A stretch of DNA of 10,196 nt. Source: Deltaproteobacteria bacterium. GTDB taxonomy: Bacteria > Myxococcota_A > Polyangia > Palsa-1104 > JAEUJZ01. The stretch is from contig JAGNNG010000030.1 of assembly GCA_017990795.1 (NCBI GenBank), positions 1 through 10,196 on the forward strand, in the 5' to 3' direction. The position numbers and the translations under genes were made by a program. The first letter of the stretch is position 1. The number at the start of each line of letters is the position of its first letter. Shown here one piece after another: positions 6,368-10,196 of this stretch. The notes below the pieces were generated by a model, which did not search any database, was not told the origin of the DNA, and saw only the letters and a program-made list of their open reading frames with translations.

Positions 6368-6856
6368 ATGGAAATGTTGTTCGAGGAGGAGCAGCGTCAG
6401 ATTCAGAGCATTTCTGACCGCTTGCAGCGCGACTCGAACGCTATAGCGATATTAGTTATTAACAAAGATGGTCAAGAGATTTCCCGTTCTGGGCAAACCA
6501 AAGACCTCGATGTTACGTCACTATCATCGCTATTTGCTGGAAACGTCGCCGCAACCTCCGAAATTGCAAAGCTGCTTAAAGAAGAAGAGTTCGGCGGCCA
6601 ATTTCACGAGGGAACTCGTTATAATGTAAACATTTCGGTCGTAGCCCGCCGCGCAATATTGGTGGTGCTATTTGATTCGAATTCCTCTTTAGGCCTAGTG
6701 CGCTTGCGTGTTCGCAAAGCCACCGAAGAAATGGTGAAAATCTTCGATAATTTGGTCCTAAAGATACAAAAGCAGCAGCAGACTGGTGCCAGCTTTGGCC
6801 CCAATCTCGCTGGCGAGATCACCGACGACGACATCGACAAGCTGTTCGGAGAGTAA
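6368..6856 (+). CDS. mglB: MglB, Roadblock/LC7-fold GTPase-activating protein for MglA
   Basis: MglB is the homodimeric co-GAP that turns over MglA-GTP and sits at the lagging pole in Myxococcus xanthus. The 162-residue product follows the M. xanthus protein along its length: an EEE-rich first helix, VINKDGQ (30-36), SGQT (41-44), TSLSSLFAGNVAA (50-62), EEEFGGQFHEG (72-82), SLGLVRLRVRKA (107-118), and the acidic end DDDIDKLFGE (153-162). The C-terminal segment is the region that contacts MglA in known complexes. Translation from ATG 6368 is supported by AGGAGA (6352-6357), 10 bases upstream; ATG 6374 is an alternative. The gene is more AT-rich at codon third positions than dnaX or the adaptor gene. 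In M. xanthus mglB and mglA are adjacent; here 204 bases separate them, filled by a small ORF. Confidence 0.93.
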   Translation: MEMLFEEEQRQIQSISDRLQRDSNAIAILVINKDGQEISRSGQTKDLDVTSLSSLFAGNVAATSEIAKLLKEEEFGGQFHEGTRYNVNISVVARRAILVVLFDSNSSLGLVRLRVRKATEEMVKIFDNLVLKIQKQQQTGASFGPNLAGEITDDDIDKLFGE

Positions 6857-6860
6857 CGGC

Positions 6861-7064
6861 ATGCCGCTGCAGAAGTCTGGCTCTGCGTCGCTGATGAAGG
6901 GGCGGGGCGGTCGACAGGCTTCTTCGCCGGTCACTGCCGCTGCGACGCTGCCAACAAGTCTAATGGCCATCTGGATCCATCCAGTCACGTGCGCGGTTTC
7001 ACAGTTTGCTGTGAAGTCAGCTAGGCTATCAATAAATGAACCTCGAATGTGGGATATACGATGA
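6861..7064 (+). CDS. Possible small protein (67 aa) between mglB and mglA
   Basis: I do not recognise this ORF. Its ATG lies 4 bases after the mglB stop, and GGAGAG (6848-6853) sits 7 bases before it. Its TGA stop (7062-7064) overlaps the mglA ATG (7061-7063) as ATGA, a layout typical of coupled genes. The product is basic, Ser/Ala-rich at the start, with a moderately hydrophobic middle (LPTSLMAIWIHPVTCAV) and one cysteine. Third codon positions are GC-rich in the first half but not in the second, where an mglA promoter may lie. The same DNA may simply be a non-coding spacer, so this is a candidate only. Confidence 0.35.
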   Translation: MPLQKSGSASLMKGRGGRQASSPVTAAATLPTSLMAIWIHPVTCAVSQFAVKSARLSINEPRMWDIR

Positions 7065-7651
7065 GCTTTATTAATTACAGCTCACGCGAGATCAACTGTA
7101 AGATAGTCTATTACGGCCCTGGTCTATGCGGGAAAACAACAAACCTGCAATATATCTACAAACAGACGAATCCAGACGCCAAGGGAAAGATGATCTCGCT
7201 CGCGACTGAGACCGAGCGAACTCTGTTCTTTGACTTCTTGCCGTTGTCGCTGGGTGAGATTCGCGGCTTCAAGACGCGGTTTCATCTTTACACCGTGCCC
7301 GGGCAGGTCTTCTACGACGCCAGTCGTCGTCTGATCCTCAAGGGTGTCGACGGTGTTGTCTTTGTGGCGGACTCGCAAGAGGCGCGCTTTGAAGCCAACA
7401 TTGAGTCCCTGGAGAACCTGCGCGGTAACCTGCAGGAACAGGGCTACAATCTTGATAAGCTACCTTACATAGTTCAGTACAATAAACGCGACATGCCTGA
7501 AGTGATGTCGGTTGAAGACCTGCGTAAAGAGCTAAACCCGACCAATGTGCCTGACTTTGAGGCGATTGCGACGGATGGCGTGGGTGTCTTTGAGACGCTC
7601 AAGGCCGTAGCGAAGCAGGTCCTCACTGAGCTCAAACGCGGTGGTGGGTGA
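7061..7651 (+). CDS. mglA: MglA, Ras-like polarity GTPase
   Basis: MglA is a small GTPase that in M. xanthus marks the leading pole and drives both gliding and type IV pilus motility. The 196-residue product has the P-loop GPGLCGKT (19-26), Arg53, switch II TVPGQ with Thr78 (where Ras has Asp) and Gln82, and the base-recognition motif NKRD (141-144). These positions match M. xanthus MglA exactly, and the N-terminus MSFINYSSREINCKIVYYG is the same. That fixes the start at ATG 7061 over an in-frame GTG at 7049. The upstream GGGA is a weak ribosome site, so coupling to the preceding small ORF through ATGA is possible. The adaptor gene's Shine-Dalgarno sequence starts at the last base of the mglA stop codon. 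Confidence 0.97.
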   Translation: MSFINYSSREINCKIVYYGPGLCGKTTNLQYIYKQTNPDAKGKMISLATETERTLFFDFLPLSLGEIRGFKTRFHLYTVPGQVFYDASRRLILKGVDGVVFVADSQEARFEANIESLENLRGNLQEQGYNLDKLPYIVQYNKRDMPEVMSVEDLRKELNPTNVPDFEAIATDGVGVFETLKAVAKQVLTELKRGGG

Positions 7652-7664
7652 AGGAGCCTTCGCG

Positions 7665-9830
7665 ATGATGACTACGACGCCCAAGCTCCGAACAGACTTG
7701 CGTAGCACGACCGTCGAAGATGCCGACGGCGTGTCCTACGTTGACGTAGCCGACCCCAAGACTGGGGGCGTGCTGCGCCTATTTGATTACGAGTGGCAGC
7801 TGGCTCAGCGCATGGACGGTCAGCGCTCTGCAGACGAGCTAGCACGCTGGGCCGAGGAGCAGTTTCGCTTCTCGATCAGCCGCGATGACCTGCAAGTTTA
7901 TGCCGAGCGGCTAGGGCAGCTCGGACTGTTGGATGGCGTGGCTGCGCAGCCTTCGCTGTTGCCGCCGGTGCTGTTTGCTTCTGCAATGGTCGCTAAGTTT
8001 GGCGGTGCTGCAGCTGCTGTCAGCGTTGTGCCTGCTGTGGCTGCCACGACGCTGCCCGAAAAGCCGGCCGAGAAGCCAGTCGAAAAGCCAGTCGAGATTG
8101 CTCCTGCGAAGCGTCCGGTTCGCGACGACGACGGGCTGATGGGTCAGCCGATCTTGGCAGTGCCCAAGGCGACTGGTCCAGCACCCACGCCGGCAGGTCC
8201 GCGCCAGACGCCAGCCGCTGTTGCGCAAGCGCATATGCCACCGCTGGGGCCTCCGCGACAGACTCCGGTTACGACCGCAGTGGTGCAGCCTGCTGCAACG
8301 GCTCCCTCCGGACCGACTGCAGCTCCGGCGGTCAAGCCGGTCGCAGCAAAGCCCGTCGAGAGCGAGCCAGCCGCGCTCCCGGTCACGCCGATCGCCAAGC
8401 CCAAGTCCGACATGCTCGAAGCCCTGGGCGAGCTACCACCACCACCAGAAGTGGCACCAGCCGCTGTGGTGGAAGCGCCAGCGGTCACTCCGTCGCGGCC
8501 TGTGGTCGAAACGCCCGCGTCTGCGGTGGCAGATGCCATCAGCTCGACGCCAACGTCGCTGCTTGATGTAGTTCCGGTAGCTGCGCCGCCGCGCGAACCG
8601 GTTGCAGCCCCCGTGTCGCAGCCTTCGGTGCTTCCGCCGGCAAAGATCAGTGGTCCCACGGCTGCGGTACCGGGTCCCAAGAGCAGTGGACCGACTCCTG
8701 CTGTACCCTCCGTCGCTGTGGCTCAGCCAGAGCCGGTTGCTCCTGTGGTCGCTCCGGTTGTAAAGCCGCCGGTGGTTACGCCGCCAGTGGTTACGCCGCC
8801 AGTCGTCAAGCCTCCAGTCGCCGAGACTGCGCCTGAGAAGAGCGGTGGGGGTCTCAAGTGGGCTTTGGTGCTGGTGGTGCTCGCGGTGGTGGCCGCTGTG
8901 GCTTACTACTTCGTCGCGATGCAGCCGCCTCCGACGCCGCCCGCTCTAGGCGTCAAGGTGTCCGAGGCCAAGGCCGAAGATGTCACGCGCTTTTTTGCGA
9001 CGCCCGCGCTGGTAAAAAAGGCAGAGCCGCAGACGCTGAAGATCGAAGCTGGCGGCGCAGTTAGCAAGTTTGCCGCAGAGAACATCGAGGTTGCAGCGGG
9101 CGGGATGCTAGTGCAGCTTGCCGAGTACACCAAGCTGAATGCCGAGGCCGTGGACCTGCGGGCGCGGATTGGCGTTTACCAGAAGAAGATCGACGCAGCC
9201 AAGGCCAAGAACAAGGTCGACAAAGACTCGCAGACCAAGGTGGGCGAGAAGCAGCAGCGTCTAGAGCAAGTCGAAGCAGAGCTGAAGAAAGTACAGCTCT
9301 TGGCGAAGAGCGCTGGGACCGTTAGCAAAGTCCTGGTCAAGGCTGGTCAGGCGGTTACCGCTGGCGCTGAGGTCATCGCGGTGGCTGACAAGGCACTGGC
9401 AGCCGAGATCAAGATTCCGGCGATTGAGTCGCAAGGCATGAAAGCCGGGCAAGAGGTCGCGCTGACGGCTGCTGGCGGTCCATTGGCGGCGCGGATCTCG
9501 GTGCTCAAGGCCGAGGGCGAGTACACCGTGGTGCAGTTCTCGCTGCCAGAGACTACGACGGCCAAAGTTGGCGATGAGCTGAAGCTACAGCGCAGCCCAC
9601 TGACGCAGGTAGTTCGGCTGCCGGGTACGGCGCTGACGGACGGCAACAAGGTGTTTGTGATGCGCGATGGTAAAGCCGCAGCAGCAACGGTGACTGTGGC
9701 TGACCGCGACGGCGAGTCGGTCCTGGTGCAGGGCCTGCAGACCGGCGACAAGGTGATCACCAGCCGCATTGCTGAGCTGCGCGAGGGCGTGGCAGTGATG
9801 CTGGAAGGCGCCGCGCCAGCGTCTCGGTAG
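7665..9830 (+). CDS. PqqD-like domain fused to HlyD/RND-type periplasmic adaptor, single membrane segment
   Basis: I know no gene name for this 721-residue protein. Residues about 8-90 resemble the PqqD-like winged-helix domain (RLFDYEWQLAQRMDGQRS, then a helix ending LGQLGLLD). Residues about 130-390 are a Pro/Ala/Val linker with short repeats (EKP, PRQTP, SGPTxAVP, PPVVT). One hydrophobic segment (399-418) follows Lys398. The rest looks like an HlyD/RND membrane-fusion protein: a half lipoyl-like segment, a charged coiled coil (about 490-545), the second half with SAGTVSKVLVKAGQAVTAGAEV, a beta-barrel region, and the end GLQTGDKVI...LREGVAVMLEG. The N-terminal part should be cytoplasmic and the C-terminal part periplasmic. 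ATG 7665 has AAGGAG 8 bases upstream; the in-frame GTG at 7641 inside mglA is less likely. No transporter or outer-membrane partner is in the window. Domain calls are from pattern only. Confidence 0.8.
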   Translation: MMTTTPKLRTDLRSTTVEDADGVSYVDVADPKTGGVLRLFDYEWQLAQRMDGQRSADELARWAEEQFRFSISRDDLQVYAERLGQLGLLDGVAAQPSLLPPVLFASAMVAKFGGAAAAVSVVPAVAATTLPEKPAEKPVEKPVEIAPAKRPVRDDDGLMGQPILAVPKATGPAPTPAGPRQTPAAVAQAHMPPLGPPRQTPVTTAVVQPAATAPSGPTAAPAVKPVAAKPVESEPAALPVTPIAKPKSDMLEALGELPPPPEVAPAAVVEAPAVTPSRPVVETPASAVADAISSTPTSLLDVVPVAAPPREPVAAPVSQPSVLPPAKISGPTAAVPGPKSSGPTPAVPSVAVAQPEPVAPVVAPVVKPPVVTPPVVTPPVVKPPVAETAPEKSGGGLKWALVLVVLAVVAAVAYYFVAMQPPPTPPALGVKVSEAKAEDVTRFFATPALVKKAEPQTLKIEAGGAVSKFAAENIEVAAGGMLVQLAEYTKLNAEAVDLRARIGVYQKKIDAAKAKNKVDKDSQTKVGEKQQRLEQVEAELKKVQLLAKSAGTVSKVLVKAGQAVTAGAEVIAVADKALAAEIKIPAIESQGMKAGQEVALTAAGGPLAARISVLKAEGEYTVVQFSLPETTTAKVGDELKLQRSPLTQVVRLPGTALTDGNKVFVMRDGKAAAATVTVADRDGESVLVQGLQTGDKVITSRIAELREGVAVMLEGAAPASR
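8751..8825 (+). repeat. 15-bp in-frame tandem repeat in the adaptor linker
   Basis: Five units of 15 bases encode APVVK, PPVVT, PPVVT, PPVVK and PPVAE. The two central units (8766-8780, 8781-8795) differ by one base. It forms the last part of the Pro-rich linker before the membrane segment and probably stays extended. Unit number may vary between strains. Confidence 0.85.
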
Positions 9831-9871
9831 TTGCGATAGCTGCCAGAGGCAGCGCGAAGTGCAGCAAGAAG

Positions 9872-9899
9872 AAGCCAGGCCTTAGCGCCTGGCTTTTTT
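9872..9899 (+). terminator. Rho-independent terminator after the mglB-mglA-adaptor operon
   Basis: AAGCCAGGC (9872-9880) and GCCTGGCTT (9887-9895) form a perfect 9-bp stem with a 6-base loop, ending in a run of six T (9894-9899). It lies 41 bases after the adaptor stop and 4 bases from the stop of the convergent hydrolase gene. On the minus strand the stem is followed only by TCTTCTTG, so it may serve both genes but less well in that direction. Confidence 0.93.
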
Positions 9900-9903
9900 C
9901 GTT

Positions 9904-10196
9904 TTACGTCGCGCTCTTCGGGTCGCTAGGCGGTAGCAGGTAGCGGTCCAAAAACGCATGCTGCTCTCGCCAGCACTGCCTGGCCTGCGTGCGAAAGACC
10001 AGCGCGTGGAACGCGTGCAGCTCGCCGGGGTAGTAGCAGACCTGATGCGGCACGGCCAGGTGGCGCAAAGCTCGCTCAAGACGTCGCGTGTCATCGAGCA
10101 GTGGGTCACGGGTGCCCACGCCCGCAAAAAATGGCGGCAGCGGTCGTTCAAGCTGCAGCGGCTGCTCTAGCATCAGCAGCGGGTCGGCCAGCTCTC
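9904..10196 (-). CDS. Alpha/beta-hydrolase (esterase/lipase-like), C-terminal part
   Basis: The frame runs from the right edge to TAA (complement of 9904-9906), so the start is outside the window; the Met codon at 10171-10173 is probably internal, since the frame upstream (ADPLL) fits the family too. The visible ~96 residues show LPPFFAGVGTRDPLLDDTRR-like sequence, with the likely catalytic Asp in the DPLLDD segment, and YYPGELHAFHAL, with the likely catalytic His. This spacing is common in alpha/beta-hydrolase fold-3 esterases. The nucleophile Ser motif would lie outside the window. The substrate cannot be told. The gene is convergent with the adaptor gene and shares the terminator region. 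Confidence 0.8.
   Translation of the reverse strand, partial: ELADPLLMLEQPLQLERPLPPFFAGVGTRDPLLDDTRRLERALRHLAVPHQVCYYPGELHAFHALVFRTQARQCWREQHAFLDRYLLPPSDPKSAT

Noticed and set aside
8144..8680. 178-codon minus-strand ORF inside the adaptor gene
   Set aside because: Gly/Ala/Ser/Thr-rich translation is the mirror of the Pro/Ala/Val linker; there is no start context or motif.
9882..10151. Second minus-strand frame near the right edge
   Set aside because: It overlaps the terminator and runs out of frame with the hydrolase, whose motifs are clear in the other minus-strand frame.

Overview
The window reads like chromosomal DNA from a GC-rich deltaproteobacterial lineage, most likely Myxococcota or a close relative. 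The main reason is a near-textbook MglB/MglA pair: the MglA product matches the Myxococcus xanthus protein residue for residue around its GTPase motifs. The dnaX-ybaB-recR neighbourhood, the RND/HlyD-type adaptor and the Ala/Pro/Val-rich linkers fit the same picture. No insertion sequence, integrase, CRISPR array or phage gene is visible.

Layout. (1) 1-1262: the 3' part of a competence gene, comEC, running in from the left edge. (2) 1479-3003: an RNA-rich block with four serine tRNAs (UGA, GCU, CGA, GGA, which together read all six serine codons), one tRNA-Arg(ACG), the tRNA adenosine deaminase gene tadA, and a small bacterial SRP RNA (ffs). (3) 3143-6247: dnaX-ybaB-recR, tightly packed and co-directional, for replication clamp loading and recombination. 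(4) 6368-9830: mglB, a possible 67-codon small ORF, mglA, then a large gene fusing a PqqD-like domain, a Pro/Ala linker, one membrane segment and an HlyD-type periplasmic adaptor. A strong rho-independent terminator follows. (5) 9904-10196: the 3' end of a convergent alpha/beta-hydrolase gene on the minus strand.

How the parts fit. TadA makes inosine at the wobble base of tRNA-Arg(ACG), and that tRNA lies directly upstream of tadA. DnaX, YbaB and RecR form a widely conserved cluster; ybaB overlaps the end of dnaX. MglB and MglA are a GTPase-activating protein and a Ras-like polarity GTPase. The adaptor gene has its Shine-Dalgarno sequence against the mglA stop codon, so it is probably co-transcribed with the polarity switch.

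The least ordinary part is 6860-9830: a well-placed small ORF ending in an ATGA overlap with mglA, and a PqqD-HlyD fusion protein in the mglBA operon. A link between the polarity GTPase and an envelope-spanning complex is an inference from gene order, not something shown by the sequence.
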